DNA from: Erythrobacter sp. SDW2
GTDB taxonomy: Bacteria > Pseudomonadota > Alphaproteobacteria > Sphingomonadales > Sphingomonadaceae
Assembly (NCBI RefSeq): GCF_021431965.1
Contig: NZ_CP090370.1
Location: forward strand, 434,001 to 498,000
Length of the DNA: 64,000 nucleotides
Direction of reading: 5' to 3'
A program made the position numbers and the translations under genes. The notes under the pieces are model-generated. The model ran no database searches, was not told where the DNA came from, and worked only from the letters and a program-made list of their open reading frames with translations. Position 1 is the stretch's first letter, and each line of letters begins with the position of its first letter. Shown here piece after piece: positions 44,023 through 53,839 of the stretch.

Positions 44023-44319
44023 ATGTCGCGCATCTGCGAACTGACCGGCAAGGGCCGCCAGACGGGCCACAATGTGAGCCACGCCAACAACAAGACCAAG
44101 CGCGTGTTCCTGCCCAACCTGCAGAACGTCACGCTGCTGAGCGAGAAGCTCGACCGCGGCTTCAAGTTCCGCGTGTCGACCCACGGCCTGCGTTCGGTCG
44201 AGCGCAATGGCGGGCTCGACAACTGGCTGCTCAAGACCAAGGACGAGAAGCTTTCGGCCAATGCGCTCAAGGTGAAGCGCGAGCTGAAGAAGGCGCTCAA
44301 GACGGCGGAAGCCGCCTAA
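44023..44319 (+). CDS. rpmB: 50S ribosomal protein L28
   Basis: 98 residues, the longer alphaproteobacterial form of L28. The start [11 protein letters not shown] and the [16 protein letters not shown] segment that contacts rRNA, then [10 protein letters not shown] and the [20 protein letters not shown] part, are all standard. It is a structural part of the large ribosomal subunit. It stands alone with its own 13-bp terminator stem 21 bases downstream. Confidence 0.97.
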   Translation: MSRICELTGKGRQTGHNVSHANNKTKRVFLPNLQNVTLLSEKLDRGFKFRVSTHGLRSVERNGGLDNWLLKTKDEKLSANALKVKRELKKALKTAEAA

Positions 44320-44339
44320 GCCGGAACTGACCGGAATTC

Positions 44340-44375
44340 GCAAAGGGCGCGCGGGGCAACCTGCGCGCCCTTTGC
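44340..44375 (+). terminator. Terminator stem after rpmB
   Basis: A perfect 13-bp stem: GCAAAGGGCGCGC (44340-44352) with GCGCGCCCTTTGC (44363-44375) around a 10-base loop. It lies between rpmB and the convergent phytase-like gene and may serve both. No long T-run. Confidence 0.8.
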
Positions 44376-44380
44376 CGTGT

Positions 44381-45355
44381 CTATTGCGGCAGTTTGCCGT
44401 CCCAGCGCAGCCGCACCAGCAGGGTGCGCTGGAGCACCGCGCCATTGTCGTCCGAAATCATACTGATGGTGACCGGGTAGCCATTGCCCGGATCGACCGC
44501 CAGACCTTCGAAATTGTCGGTCGGGAACGGTGGCTCGAACCTGGCAAGCTCGCGCAGCGGCCACAGCTTGTCTTCGGCGATACCCTTCGGGTCGCCGATA
44601 AACAGCGCCACCTCGAACACCGGCCAGCCAAGCGCCAACCGCCGCGCAAGCACCAGCACGCGCCCGTCGGGCAATTGCGCCATGTCGGTAGGACGGAAGC
44701 GATCGGGTACGGCAAAGGCAAATTCGACGGGTTCTTCTCCATCGAGCGGATCGCGCGCCCACAAAAGCCCGGGGAAAGCATCCGCAAACCAGCCGGAGCG
44801 GCTCTCGCGCAATATGATGAAGCGCCGGTCGGCGAGCCGCAACATCGCCTCGGGCCCGCTATTCTCGCCCCAATCGGCCATCGCCCTCGGCCTGATCCTT
44901 GCCGGATGGGCTAGTCCCGCATCACGCCGCTCGACCATGTTGAGGCCTTCATAGGCGAGCCAGACCTGCCCGCTTGCGGGATCGTGGGTGATCGATTCGA
45001 TATCGAGCGAGTATTCCTGTCGCGCAAAATCCGGGTCGCCAAGGGCGGCAAGGCGGAAACCCAGCGGTCCCCCGGCGCCTAGGGCAAAGCGCATTCCCGC
45101 CCCGCGGTCGCTAGCAGCGAACATTGTCCCATCGCCCAGCGCTATCAGCCCCGAGTAGCCTCCGAAGCGGGTGTTGCGACTCTTGAGCTGCCACATGCCG
45201 ACCACTTCGAGCGGGCCGACCCGCTTCACTGCGGAATCGAGGGCGGTCGCCTCGACCCCGGAACGATAGTCGATCGGGCGGGGCGCGCACCGCACAAAGG
45301 TGCCCGGCCCCAAAGCCAGGCATACCAGCGCCAGCATGAACAGCCTGAGCTTCAT
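44381..45355 (-). CDS. Esterase-like activity of phytase family protein
   Basis: 324 residues with a signal peptide. A beta-propeller-like domain of the phytase-like family (PF13449) is suggested by LKSRNTRFGGYSGLIALGDGTMFAASDRG, the DIESITHDPASGQVWLAYE strand and NFEGLAVDP near the end. Function is loosely annotated as phosphoesterase or esterase; no catalytic residues can be confirmed. It follows an M23 peptidase and DUF2093 gene on the same strand. Confidence 0.8.
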   Translation of the reverse strand: MKLRLFMLALVCLALGPGTFVRCAPRPIDYRSGVEATALDSAVKRVGPLEVVGMWQLKSRNTRFGGYSGLIALGDGTMFAASDRGAGMRFALGAGGPLGFRLAALGDPDFARQEYSLDIESITHDPASGQVWLAYEGLNMVERRDAGLAHPARIRPRAMADWGENSGPEAMLRLADRRFIILRESRSGWFADAFPGLLWARDPLDGEEPVEFAFAVPDRFRPTDMAQLPDGRVLVLARRLALGWPVFEVALFIGDPKGIAEDKLWPLRELARFEPPFPTDNFEGLAVDPGNGYPVTISMISDDNGAVLQRTLLVRLRWDGKLPQ

Positions 45356-45371
45356 CGCCCGGCGCTGTGGA

Positions 45372-46241
45372 TCAGTTCATCGGCCCGGTAAAGAGCAGCG
45401 GATCGAGCCGGGCGTCGTTCCATTTCATGCTCCAGTGCAGGTGCGGGCCGGTGGCGCGCCCGGTGGCACCGATCTTGCCGATGGTTTGCCCCTGCGTCAC
45501 CACGTCGCCCTCGCGCACGAGGATATCCGAACAATGCAGGAAAGCGCTGTTGAGGCCGTTGCCATGATCGATGATCAGGAGATAGCCCTCGAGCGAGAAG
45601 GGTGTCGTCGCCGCCAGCGTCACCACCCCGTCGGCCGGGGCGACAAACGGCGTGCCGCTCGCACCGGTCGCAATATCGAGGCCCGAGTGGTAAGCGCCCG
45701 GTTCGCCGCGATAGATGCGCTGTGAGCCGAAACGGCCGGAAATCCGTCCCTTCACCGGCCAGATGAATTTCTGCGCCCAACCCCGGCTGTCGGCCCCGAC
45801 CGAACGTGCCGCCTCGATCCGCTTGAGCTCGGGCTCGCGGATTTTCCAGAAGGCCTCGCTCATGCCTCCGGGCTTACGGGCAATATTGACGCGTTCGATC
45901 TGCCAGTCGCGCGGGGCGACGGTGATCGGGGCGGAATTCGCGCCGCCGTCGCTCAGGGTCGCCACCAGTTCCGCAGAAAGAGCAGCATCGCGATCGAAAG
46001 CAGCGAAAAAGCGTCCTTCGTTATCAAGCGGCAGGGCAGTGTTGCCAAGCCGCAAGCGCAGGGTACGGGGCGGGGCCTTGCCCCTTATCCAGCCACCCTG
46101 TTCGAGCTCGCCTTCGATCAGGAAGTCGCTCGGTGTAGCTTCGGCGGCAGTGACAGGACCCGCGCCGCCCGACACCACCACCGCGCCCCCGGCCACGGTC
46201 AGAGTGGCACAAGCGAATGCAATCGCCCGATACGCGCACAT
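45372..46241 (-). CDS. M23 family metallopeptidase (LysM-less endopeptidase)
   Basis: 289 residues from ATG 46241, which shares bases with the previous gene's TGA (TGATG). An N-terminal membrane/signal segment is followed by a beta-rich part and the M23 domain: YHSGLDIA (zinc His and Asp), the VVTLAATTP segment, and GPHLHWS with the second His pair near the end. The zinc triad looks complete, so it may cleave peptidoglycan crosslinks. Overlap with the small DUF2093 gene points to one operon. Confidence 0.88.
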   Translation of the reverse strand: MCAYRAIAFACATLTVAGGAVVVSGGAGPVTAAEATPSDFLIEGELEQGGWIRGKAPPRTLRLRLGNTALPLDNEGRFFAAFDRDAALSAELVATLSDGGANSAPITVAPRDWQIERVNIARKPGGMSEAFWKIREPELKRIEAARSVGADSRGWAQKFIWPVKGRISGRFGSQRIYRGEPGAYHSGLDIATGASGTPFVAPADGVVTLAATTPFSLEGYLLIIDHGNGLNSAFLHCSDILVREGDVVTQGQTIGKIGATGRATGPHLHWSMKWNDARLDPLLFTGPMN

Positions 46242-46444
46242 CACTCCTGCCCGGTCAGGCGGCGGGTGGCGATTTCGGCGCTGGCGTAGGCTTCCTGGCG
46301 CTCGACACTCCAGTAGCGCAGGTCTTCGAGCGGGATTTCGGCCTCGGTCACGGCGCACAGGACGTAGCGACCGGCGCGCAGGACGCGGAAGCCGTTCGGG
46401 CCGTACTCGAGCCGGGCAGGCTGGTTGCGGGATGACATCAACAT
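46241..46444 (-). CDS. DUF2093 domain protein
   Basis: 67 residues matching the short DUF2093 family: PARLEYGPNGFRVLRAGRYVLCAVTEAEIPLEDLRYWSVERQEAY. The ARLEYG start and LRYWSV core are characteristic. No function known; found next to xseA or peptidase genes in alphaproteobacteria. It follows xseA by 24 bases and its TGA overlaps the M23 start codon. Confidence 0.85.
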   Translation of the reverse strand: MLMSSRNQPARLEYGPNGFRVLRAGRYVLCAVTEAEIPLEDLRYWSVERQEAYASAEIATRRLTGQE

Positions 46445-46468
46445 GGGTGCAACCCTAGCAGGCCAAGA

Positions 46469-47944
46469 TTAACCGAACAAATCTTCCTGTGCCCCGCCGA
46501 GCGACCGAGGGGGCGATTTCCGCGCCGGTTTGGATATAGGCGGCTTGGGGCCAGGCGATCCGACCGGCACCACCGCCAAGGCACCATCGGCGAATTCGAC
46601 CGACAATTGCGGCTCCTTGCCAGCTGCGGCCTTGCTCCGCACCAATGCACCCGAGGAATCATGCACCAGCGCATAGCCGCGCTGCAGCGGTGCCTTGGGG
46701 TCGAGCGAGGCATGGACCCGGCCCAGCGATAGGAGTCTCTCGGATGCTTGCCGGAACCGCTGTTCCACCAGCGAGGGCGACAGCCGCACCTGTGCCAGTG
46801 CGCGCTGGCCATCGCGCAGACTGCGCTCGAGCATTTGCGGCGAGAGCCTCAACGCCCCGAGCCGTTCGCGCCCGGCGCTGGCGCGATCCTTCAGCGCCCC
46901 GCGCAACCGTTCGGCCTGCTCGTCGAGCTTCTGTGCCTGCGGTTGCAGCAGCGCCTCGATCTTCGGCAGCCGCTCCGCCCGCGCCTGCAAGCGCTCGCGC
47001 CCCAGAGATAATGGGCGTAAGACACCGCGCTGCTGCCGGGCGGCAAAATCGCTGAGTGTCGCCGCAAGTTCGCCGCGCACCGGAACCGCAATCTCTGCAG
47101 CCGCCGTCGGCGTCGGCGCGCGGCGATCCGCGGCATAGTCGACCAGCGTGGTGTCGGTCTCGTGACCGACCGCGCTGATCACGGGAATTGGCGATTCGGC
47201 GATGGCGCGGACGACGACTTCCTCGTTGAAGCTCCACAAGTCCTCGATCGAGCCGCCCCCGCGCGCGACGATCAGCAGGTCGGGGCGCGGAACCGGTCCG
47301 CCCGGCGCGATCGCACCGAAGCCGCGCACCGCCTGCGCCACCTGCTCGGCCGCGCCCTGCCCTTGCACCAGCACCGGCCACACCAGCACATGCGAAGGGA
47401 AACGGTCGGCCAGCCGGTGGAGGATATCGCGGATCACTGCGCCGGTCGGCGACGTCACGACGCCGATCACCTTGGGCAGGAACGGCAGGGGGCGCTTGCG
47501 CTCTCGCGCGAACAGCCCCTCGGCCTCCAGCCGCAGGCGGGTTTTCTCGAGCAGCGCCAGCAGCGCGCCCTCACCCGCCAACTCGAGGCTTTCCAGCACG
47601 ATCTGGTATTTCGAACGGCCGGGAAAGGTGGTCAGCTTGCCCGTGGCGATCACTTCCAGCCCGTCCTCCGGCACGAATGCCAGCCGTCCGGTGGTGCCCT
47701 TCCACATGACGCCGTCGATCAGCGCCTTGTCATCCTTGAGCGCGCAATAGAGGTGGCCCGATGCCGCGCGCTTGACCCCCGACAGCTCGCCGCGCAGCCG
47801 GACATAGCCGAAGCGGTCCTCGACCGTGCGCTTGAGCAGCGCGGACAAGGCGCTGACTGTCAGCGGCTCGGCGTTGTCGCCCGCCCGTTCCCGCGCTACC
47901 AGCCCGCCAGCACTGTCATCATCGTCTTCGTAGGGGCTTGGCAT
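46469..47944 (-). CDS. xseA: Exodeoxyribonuclease VII large subunit
   Basis: 491 residues. OB-fold N-terminus with the [33 protein letters not shown] segment, catalytic domain with [12 protein letters not shown] and the [19 protein letters not shown] motif, then long coiled helices. With XseB it degrades single-stranded DNA in repair. The start ATG at 47944 overlaps the purD ATG (47943) on the opposite strand in CATG, so each gene's promoter must lie inside the other gene. Confidence 0.95.
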   Translation of the reverse strand: MPSPYEDDDDSAGGLVARERAGDNAEPLTVSALSALLKRTVEDRFGYVRLRGELSGVKRAASGHLYCALKDDKALIDGVMWKGTTGRLAFVPEDGLEVIATGKLTTFPGRSKYQIVLESLELAGEGALLALLEKTRLRLEAEGLFARERKRPLPFLPKVIGVVTSPTGAVIRDILHRLADRFPSHVLVWPVLVQGQGAAEQVAQAVRGFGAIAPGGPVPRPDLLIVARGGGSIEDLWSFNEEVVVRAIAESPIPVISAVGHETDTTLVDYAADRRAPTPTAAAEIAVPVRGELAATLSDFAARQQRGVLRPLSLGRERLQARAERLPKIEALLQPQAQKLDEQAERLRGALKDRASAGRERLGALRLSPQMLERSLRDGQRALAQVRLSPSLVEQRFRQASERLLSLGRVHASLDPKAPLQRGYALVHDSSGALVRSKAAAGKEPQLSVEFADGALAVVPVGSPGPKPPISKPARKSPPRSLGGAQEDLFG

Positions 47945-49217
47945 GAATATCCTTCTGATCGGCGCGGGCGGGCGCGAACATGCGCTGGCCTGGAAGCTGG
48001 CGCAATCCCCGACTCTGACGAAACTCTACTCTGCCCCCGGCAATCCCGGTATCGCCGAGGAGGCCGAGCTGGTCACGCTCGATCTGGCCGACCATGCGGC
48101 GGTGAGAGGCTTCTGCCAGGACAAGGACATCGGGCTGGTCGTGGTCGGCCCCGAGGCTCCCTTGGTCGATGGTCTGGGCGATTCGCTGCGCGCTGCGGGC
48201 CTTGCGGTGTTCGGACCGGACAAGGCCCCGGCCCAGCTCGAAGGCAGCAAGGGCTTCACCAAGGACCTGTGCGAGCGGGCGGGAATCCCGACCGCAGGCT
48301 ATGTCCGCACTTCCTCGCTGGAACAGGCGACCGAAGCGCTGGGCCGCTTCACCCCGCCCTATGTGCTCAAGGCCGATGGGCTTGCAGCTGGCAAGGGCGT
48401 GGTCATCGCCGAGACCCGCGACGAGGCCGAGGCGGCTCTGGCCGACATGTTCGGTGGCCAGTTCGGGGAAGCGGGTGCAGAAGTGGTGATCGAGGAATTC
48501 ATGGCGGGCGAGGAAGCCAGTTTCTTCGCGCTGACCGACGGCACCACCGTCATCCCCTTCGGCACGGCGCAGGATCACAAGCGGGTGGGCGACGGCGACA
48601 CTGGCCCCAACACCGGCGGGATGGGCGCCTATTCTCCCGCCCCGGTGCTGACCAAGGAATTGCAGCGCCAGGTGATGCGCGAGATCGTCGAGCCTACCGT
48701 CGCCACGCTGCGGGCCGAGGGCATGCCCTATGTCGGCGTGCTCTATGCCGGGCTGATGCTCACCTCTGAGGGGCCAAAGCTGATCGAGTACAACGCCCGC
48801 TTCGGCGATCCCGAGTGCCAGGTGCTGATGAAGCGGCTGGACGAGGACCTTGCCGCGCTGCTGCTGGCCTGTGCCGAAGGTCGATTGGCGGAGTTCGGCG
48901 AGGCGAAGATGCTGCCGGAGACGGCTCTGACCGTGGTGATGGCGGCCAAGGGCTATCCCGGCACGCCCGAGAAGGGCGGCAGCATCGAGCTCGGCTCAGC
49001 CGAGGCCGAGGGTGCCAAGGTCTTCCATGCCGGAACCGCGATGCAGGACGGCCGGCTCGTCGCCACCGGCGGCCGCGTGCTCAACGTCACCGCCATGGCC
49101 CCGAGCGTTACCGAAGCGCAGCGCAAGGCCTATGCGGCGGTCGATGCGATCACCTTCCCCAGCGGCTTCTGCCGAAGGGATATCGGGTGGAGAGAGGTGG
49201 AGCGGAAGCGAGGCTAA
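47943..49217 (+). CDS. purD: Phosphoribosylamine-glycine ligase
   Basis: 424 residues. N-terminal [19 protein letters not shown] nucleotide-fold start, ATP-grasp core with [15 protein letters not shown] and the [24 protein letters not shown] segment, and [13 protein letters not shown] near the substrate site. It is the second step of purine synthesis. Divergent from xseA with overlapping start codons; its TAA overlaps the convergent kinase stop at CTAA (49214-49217). Confidence 0.97.
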   Translation: MNILLIGAGGREHALAWKLAQSPTLTKLYSAPGNPGIAEEAELVTLDLADHAAVRGFCQDKDIGLVVVGPEAPLVDGLGDSLRAAGLAVFGPDKAPAQLEGSKGFTKDLCERAGIPTAGYVRTSSLEQATEALGRFTPPYVLKADGLAAGKGVVIAETRDEAEAALADMFGGQFGEAGAEVVIEEFMAGEEASFFALTDGTTVIPFGTAQDHKRVGDGDTGPNTGGMGAYSPAPVLTKELQRQVMREIVEPTVATLRAEGMPYVGVLYAGLMLTSEGPKLIEYNARFGDPECQVLMKRLDEDLAALLLACAEGRLAEFGEAKMLPETALTVVMAAKGYPGTPEKGGSIELGSAEAEGAKVFHAGTAMQDGRLVATGGRVLNVTAMAPSVTEAQRKAYAAVDAITFPSGFCRRDIGWREVERKRG

Positions 49218-50209
49218 CCCAGCTTTTCCGCCATCAGCGCCTGCAGGTCCGCCTCGGGGCGCGGGCCGTAGTGGCTGATCACTTCGGCGGCGGCGATGGC
49301 GCCGCGCTTGAGGCAGCGCTGAAGCGCTTCGCCGCGGGCATAGCCGGCGAGGAAACCGGCGGCGAACTGGTCGCCGGCGCCGGTGGTGTCGACGACCTTG
49401 TCGATCGGCTCGGCGGCGACTTCGGCGCGTGTCCCGTGAGCGATGGCGATGGCGCCCTTAGCGCTGCGGGTGGCGACCAGCACGGGGACCTTGCCCGCAA
49501 CCGCAGCGACACCGGCTTCGAAGTCGCTCTCGCCGGTCAAGGTCGCCAGCTCATGCTCGTTGACGAACAGGATGTCGATCACCCCGTCCTCGATCATGGC
49601 GCGGAAATCGTCGCCGTGACGGTCGATGACGAAGCTTTCGCTGGCGGTGAAGGCGACCTTGCGCCCGGCCCTGCGGGCCACCTCGATCGCGCGGCGCATC
49701 GCCTTGCGCGGCTCTTCCGGGTCCCACAGATAGCCTTCGAGATAGAGGATCGCAGCCGACGCGATCAGTTCCTCGTCTAGAGCGCTGGCAGGCAGGAACT
49801 GGCCCGCGCCGAGGAAGGTGTTCATGGTCCGCTCGCCATCGGGAGTGACGAAAATCAGACAGCGGCCGGTCGGCGGCTCCTGCTCCAGCGGCGGGGTGTC
49901 GAAATCGATGCCCGTCGCGCGCATGTCATGGGTGAAGACCTCGCCCAGCTGGTCGTTGCAGACCTGGCCGACGAAGGCGCATTGCAGGCCCAGCATCGAA
50001 GCGCCTGCCAGCGTGTTCGCCGCCGAGCCACCCGAGACCTCGCGTGCCTGGCCCATGGCGGCATAGAGCGTCCTCGCCCCCTCGGCATCGACCAGCGTCA
50101 TCCCGCCGCGATTGAGCCCGAGCTCCTCGATCAGCTCGTCCGAGCAGGAGGCGATCACGTCGACCACGGCGTTGCCGATGGCGATGACGTCGTAGCGGGG
50201 TTCGGTCAT
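49214..50209 (-). CDS. PfkB family sugar/adenosine kinase
   Basis: 331 residues from ATG 50209. Adenosine-kinase-like signatures: the IGNAVVDV start, [10 protein letters not shown] segment for substrate binding, and the ATP/catalytic motif [18 protein letters not shown] near residues 280-297, with Asp as the base. It phosphorylates a sugar or nucleoside; adenosine kinase-type is the closest pattern, but the substrate is not certain. Convergent with purD at CTAA. Confidence 0.85.
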   Translation of the reverse strand: MTEPRYDVIAIGNAVVDVIASCSDELIEELGLNRGGMTLVDAEGARTLYAAMGQAREVSGGSAANTLAGASMLGLQCAFVGQVCNDQLGEVFTHDMRATGIDFDTPPLEQEPPTGRCLIFVTPDGERTMNTFLGAGQFLPASALDEELIASAAILYLEGYLWDPEEPRKAMRRAIEVARRAGRKVAFTASESFVIDRHGDDFRAMIEDGVIDILFVNEHELATLTGESDFEAGVAAVAGKVPVLVATRSAKGAIAIAHGTRAEVAAEPIDKVVDTTGAGDQFAAGFLAGYARGEALQRCLKRGAIAAAEVISHYGPRPEADLQALMAEKLG

Positions 50210-50350
50210 GGAAAATCCGTCTGTTGGGAAAGGGAGAGAATGACCCGGCGCGCCTAGCCGCTCGCCATGCACAGGCCAAGCCCTGTTTGGCGCGGACCGG
50301 AGGAGAGCGATTGACTTGGCAGGTGGCCCGACTCACAAGCATTCGAGAGC

Positions 50351-51058
50351 ATGATGAGCCTCCCGAAAGCACTCGCCCGCGCCGCGGGGCAACTTGCAGA
50401 CCCGGCGATCCTGCGGGTGCTGGCCAAGAGCATCGTCACTACCTTGGCGATTTTCGCGGTGTTCGGCGTGGCGCTGTGGTTCGCCGTCGACCGGGCGACC
50501 GCCACCTGGCTGCTGCCGATGATGCCCGCCGACTATGGGCCCGGAGTGACGGCACTCGTGACTACGGCGATCCTGCTGGTAAGCGGCTGGCTGCTGTTCC
50601 GCATCGTGGCGCTGGCAGTGCTGCAGTTCTTCGCCGACGAGGTGGTGCTGGCGGTCGAACGCAAGTATTATCCGCAAGCCGCCGCGAGCGCCAGGCAGCT
50701 GCCGTTTCGCGAGGACCTGCGCAACAGCCTTCGTGGCCTGGGCCGCGCTCTGCTGTTCAATGCGCTGGCATTGCCCGTGGCGCTGGTGCTGCTGTTCACC
50801 GCGATTGGCCCGGCGGTTGTGTTCCTCCTCGTCAACGCCGTGCTGCTGGGGCGCGAGCTGACCGAGATGGTGTGGCTGCGCCATCGCACCGGATCGCAGG
50901 ACGCGCTCCCGCTCGGCGGGCCGAGCCGGTTCCTCCTTGGGGCGGCAGTCACCGGATTGCTCGCAGTGCCTTTCGCCAACCTGCTTGCTCCGGTAGTGGG
51001 GGCGGCAGCGGCCACCCATCTCGTCCATTCGCGCAAGGATCGCACCTCGCATGCGTAA
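50351..51058 (+). CDS. EI24/CysZ family membrane protein
   Basis: 235 residues from the ATG at 50351, or one later Met. Four or more membrane helices and the family order of N-terminal helix, loop FADEVVLAVERKYYPQA, and the NALALPVALVLLFTAIGPAVVFLLVNAVLLGRELTEMVWLRHR stretch. The EI24/CysZ group includes sulfate transporters and membrane proteins of unknown role. It overlaps the following lipoprotein gene by eight bases. Confidence 0.8.
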   Translation: MMSLPKALARAAGQLADPAILRVLAKSIVTTLAIFAVFGVALWFAVDRATATWLLPMMPADYGPGVTALVTTAILLVSGWLLFRIVALAVLQFFADEVVLAVERKYYPQAAASARQLPFREDLRNSLRGLGRALLFNALALPVALVLLFTAIGPAVVFLLVNAVLLGRELTEMVWLRHRTGSQDALPLGGPSRFLLGAAVTGLLAVPFANLLAPVVGAAAATHLVHSRKDRTSHA

Positions 51059-51503
51059 GTACCTGTTTCTCCCCCTTGGCCTGATGCTCGCCGCGTGCGG
51101 CGGGACCGGGACAAGGGTCGCCAGCACCGGCGCGCCGGTGACGAGCGCCCCGCCACCGCGCGTCGTGACCGAACGTGTCCCGCCGACACGCCCTGCCCCG
51201 CCGCCGCCACAGCAAGCCGTCGGCCAGCTGGCACCGAAGGTCATGCAGCTGCCTGGCCTCGAAGGCGTGATCGGCGCCAATGCGAAGGAGTTGCAGCGCC
51301 AGTTCGGGGTCGCCCGGCTCGACGTCTACGAGGGCGATGCGCGCAAGCTGCAATTCGTGGGCGAAGCCTGCGTGCTCGATATCTATCTCTATCCGCTCAG
51401 CCGGGGTGCGGAGCCGACCGCGACCTATGTCGATGCCCGCCGCTCGAGCGATGCGCTGGATGTCGACCGCGCCGCCTGTGTCGCGGCGCTGAGAGGACAG
51501 TAG
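51051..51503 (+). CDS. Proline-rich lipoprotein, unknown function
   Basis: 150 residues. Signal with lipobox LAAC puts the lipidated Cys near 16. A Pro-rich linker (about 30-55) is followed by a small domain with two Cys and a RLDVYEGDARKLQFVGEACVLDIYLYP core. Its ATG overlaps the EI24 gene by eight bases, so they are coupled. Conserved in related genomes as far as layout suggests, but unnamed. Confidence 0.7.
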   Translation: MRKYLFLPLGLMLAACGGTGTRVASTGAPVTSAPPPRVVTERVPPTRPAPPPPQQAVGQLAPKVMQLPGLEGVIGANAKELQRQFGVARLDVYEGDARKLQFVGEACVLDIYLYPLSRGAEPTATYVDARRSSDALDVDRAACVAALRGQ

Positions 51504-51654
51504 GTTTCCCGGCGAATTTCGTCAGGGCGGAGCGGAACCGAAGGTGTCCATCGGACAAAAACGTGCTCGACCGAGAGCCGGCGCGCAGCGGACGACCAGT
51601 CCGTGAGCACCGCAAGCGCAGGGCGGGTGCGTTTGCAGCCCGCCCTGGCGGAAT

Positions 51655-52014
51655 TCAGACCATGAAGGATTCGCCGCAGCCGCAAGCGCCCTTGGCATTG
51701 GGGTTCTCGAACACGAAGCCGGCGGTGAAATCGTCCTCGACCCAGTCCATCGTGCTGCCGACGAGGTAGAGCACGCTGGCACCGTCGATGTAAAACACGC
51801 CGCCGGGGGTCTCGATTTTCTCGTCGAACTTCGCCTCTTCGCTGACGTAATCGACCGAATAGGCGAGGCCCGAGCACCCGCGGCGCGGGGTCGAGAGCTT
51901 GACGCCGATCGCATCGGCAGGCGCCTTGCCCATCAGCTCGGCAATGCGGGCCTCGGCGCGATCCGTGAGGACGACGGCGGCTTTCGGGGCGGGGCGGGTT
52001 CTGGTCTCGGGCAT
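51655..52014 (-). CDS. sufA: Fe-S assembly A-type carrier (SufA/ErpA-like)
   Basis: 119 residues from ATG 52014, which shares a base with the SufT stop (TGATG). It has the HesB/YadR fold: GVKLSTPRRGCSGLAY with the first cluster Cys and the NPNAKGACGCGESF end with two more, the three Cys of A-type carriers. It accepts [2Fe-2S] or [4Fe-4S] clusters and passes them to apo-proteins. Last gene of the SUF operon. Confidence 0.93.
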   Translation of the reverse strand: MPETRTRPAPKAAVVLTDRAEARIAELMGKAPADAIGVKLSTPRRGCSGLAYSVDYVSEEAKFDEKIETPGGVFYIDGASVLYLVGSTMDWVEDDFTAGFVFENPNAKGACGCGESFMV

Positions 52015-52535
52015 CACAGCATCCCCAGCTCGAGGCGGGCCTCGTCGCTCATCAGGTTCGGGCCCCAGGGCGGGTCCCACACCAGCACCACCTCGGCATC
52101 GCGGATGCCGGGCACGCTGGAGGCACGCAGCTCGACTTCGCCGGGCATGGTTTCGGCGACCGGGCAATGCGGGGTGGTGAGCGTCATGGTGATGGTCGCG
52201 TCGCCTTCGTCATCGACCTCGACCCCGTAGATCAGGCCCAGGTCGTAGATATTGACCGGGATTTCGGGGTCGTAGATCTCTTTCAGCGCGGCGATCACCG
52301 CTTCGTTGAGCTCGCCGCCGGGTGCGCCTGCGGGGACATTTTCCGGCTTCTTCTGCAGGAAGCCCTCGAGATAGTCGCGCTTGCGCTCCATTGTCTCGCG
52401 CGGAGTCTCCTCGACATCCTCCACTTTCGCGCGCGGCGGCTTTGTCAGCGTCGCGGCCTCGGCCTCGCTCAGCACCTGCTCGTTCGGAGCCGGGGCGGCG
52501 ACATAGTCGTTCTTCGTTTCGTCGTTCATGGTCAT
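52014..52535 (-). CDS. sufT: SUF system DUF59/MIP18 protein
   Basis: 173 residues. Long acidic/charged N-terminus (1-70) followed by the MIP18 (DUF59) domain: LKEIYDPEIPVNIYDLGLIYGVEV, the TMTLTTPHCPVAE core with its Cys, and VLVWDPPWGPNLMSDEARLELG at the end. SufT proteins help Fe-S cluster maturation, notably for lipoate and aconitase enzymes. Overlaps sufS by four bases. Confidence 0.9.
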   Translation of the reverse strand: MTMNDETKNDYVAAPAPNEQVLSEAEAATLTKPPRAKVEDVEETPRETMERKRDYLEGFLQKKPENVPAGAPGGELNEAVIAALKEIYDPEIPVNIYDLGLIYGVEVDDEGDATITMTLTTPHCPVAETMPGEVELRASSVPGIRDAEVVLVWDPPWGPNLMSDEARLELGML

Positions 52536-53839
52536 GCTCCGGCGAAGATCCTCCGGGTCCGTTCGATCCCGCGCAGCAGCGCGGCGATATCGCTTTCGTC
52601 GCTGTAGAGCCCGAAGCTGGCCCGCGCTGTGGCGGGTACACCGAGATGCTCCATCAGGGGCTGGGCACAGTGATGGCCGGCCCTGATCGCGACATTCTCT
52701 TCATCCAATATGGTGCCGAGGTCGTGCGGATGCACCCCGTCCATCGCAAAGGAGAGGATGCCGGCGCTCGATTCCGGGCCGAACAGGCGGATAGAGTTGA
52801 TCTGGCCGAGCGCCTCGCGCGCCTGCCGCACCAGCGCGTTCTCGTGCGTGTAAAGGCTCTCCATGCCCCCCAGGCCGGCAGCGGTCTCGACGTAGTCGAT
52901 CGCGGCGTGCAGCGCGATGGCCTCGGTGATCATCGGCGTCCCGGCCTCGAACCGCTGCGGCGGCGGGGCATAGGTGGTCCGCTCGAACGTGACCCTGTCA
53001 ATCATCGCGCCGCCACCCTGGTACGGCGGCATGGCATCCAAGATCTCCTCGCGCGCCCACAGCACCCCGATGCCGGTCGGGCCATAGAGCTTGTGGCCGG
53101 AGAAGACGAAGAAGTCGCAACCCAGCTCGCCCATATCGAGCCGCATCCGCGGCGCGCTCTGGCAGCCGTCGAGCAGGAGCCTTGCTCCGACAGCATGGGC
53201 TGCCTTCGCTGCACGTTTCGCGCCCAGCACCGAACCGAGGACGTTCGAGACATGTGCCAGCGCGACGATCTTGTGCGCCTCGGTCAGGTTCGCTTCGAGC
53301 CAGTCGAGATCGATCCGGCCATCATCGGTCAGCGGGCAGACATCGATTTGAGCCCCGGTGCGCTGGGCCACCATCTGCCAGGGGACGATGTTCGAATGAT
53401 GCTCCAGCACGCTGAGCATGATCCGGTCGCCCGGTTTCAGGTTTTCGCCACCCCAGCTGCTGGCGACGAGATTGATCCCCTCGGTCGCGCCGCGCACGAA
53501 CACTATTTCGGTCTCGCTTCTGGCGCCGATAAACTGCGCCACCCGCCGCCGTGCCGCTTCATAGGCAAGCGTCATCTCGGCCGAGCGGGCATAGACCCCG
53601 CGGTGGACGGTGGCATAGTCCGGCCCCAGCGCCCGGGCCATGGCATCGATCACCGCCTGCGGCTTCTGCGCGGTCGCTGCAGTATCGAGATAGTGCCACG
53701 GCTGGCCCTCGCGGGTCAGCAGGCCGGGGAAGTCCGCACGCAGATGCGCCCCCGCGCAGGCGGGGGCCTCAGGCCGCATCGCACCTTGCCGCCTGGGGTC
53801 CCCGCCTTCGCGGGGACTCACAGATGTCGAACTGCTCAC
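52532..53839 (-). CDS. sufS: Cysteine desulfurase SufS with repeat-derived N-terminal extension
   Basis: 435 residues from a GTG at 53839 overlapping the sufD TGA. The group II desulfurase body is complete: LDTAATAQKP, the EHHSNIVPW segment, the PLP lysine in FSGHKLYGPTGIG and the catalytic Cys in RAGHHCAQPL. It moves sulfur from cysteine to SufE/U and SufBCD. Normal SufS starts near residue 33; residues 7-32 here (VSPREGGDPRR... to CAGAH) are encoded by a palindromic intergenic repeat read in frame. An ATG at 53779 also lies within the repeat and could serve as the start. Confidence 0.9.
   Translation of the reverse strand: MSSSTSVSPREGGDPRRQGAMRPEAPACAGAHLRADFPGLLTREGQPWHYLDTAATAQKPQAVIDAMARALGPDYATVHRGVYARSAEMTLAYEAARRRVAQFIGARSETEIVFVRGATEGINLVASSWGGENLKPGDRIMLSVLEHHSNIVPWQMVAQRTGAQIDVCPLTDDGRIDLDWLEANLTEAHKIVALAHVSNVLGSVLGAKRAAKAAHAVGARLLLDGCQSAPRMRLDMGELGCDFFVFSGHKLYGPTGIGVLWAREEILDAMPPYQGGGAMIDRVTFERTTYAPPPQRFEAGTPMITEAIALHAAIDYVETAAGLGGMESLYTHENALVRQAREALGQINSIRLFGPESSAGILSFAMDGVHPHDLGTILDEENVAIRAGHHCAQPLMEHLGVPATARASFGLYSDESDIAALLRGIERTRRIFAGA
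53748..53817 (-). repeat. Palindromic intergenic repeat inside the sufS start region
   Basis: Two strong hairpins: GCCCCCGC (53748-53755) with GCGGGGGC (53760-53767), and GTCCCCGC (53798-53805) with GCGGGGAC (53810-53817). The form, with GAAG and CTGC-type loops and the translated PREGGDP/PACAGA peptides, resembles the REP-like palindromes scattered through sphingomonad genomes, normally between genes. Here it is in frame in sufS. I saw no second copy in this window. Confidence 0.75.

Noticed and set aside
53779-53779. ATG inside the repeat as the sure start of sufS
   Set aside because: Possible, but the GTG at 53839 overlaps the sufD stop in the way the other genes of this operon are coupled, so it is preferred.
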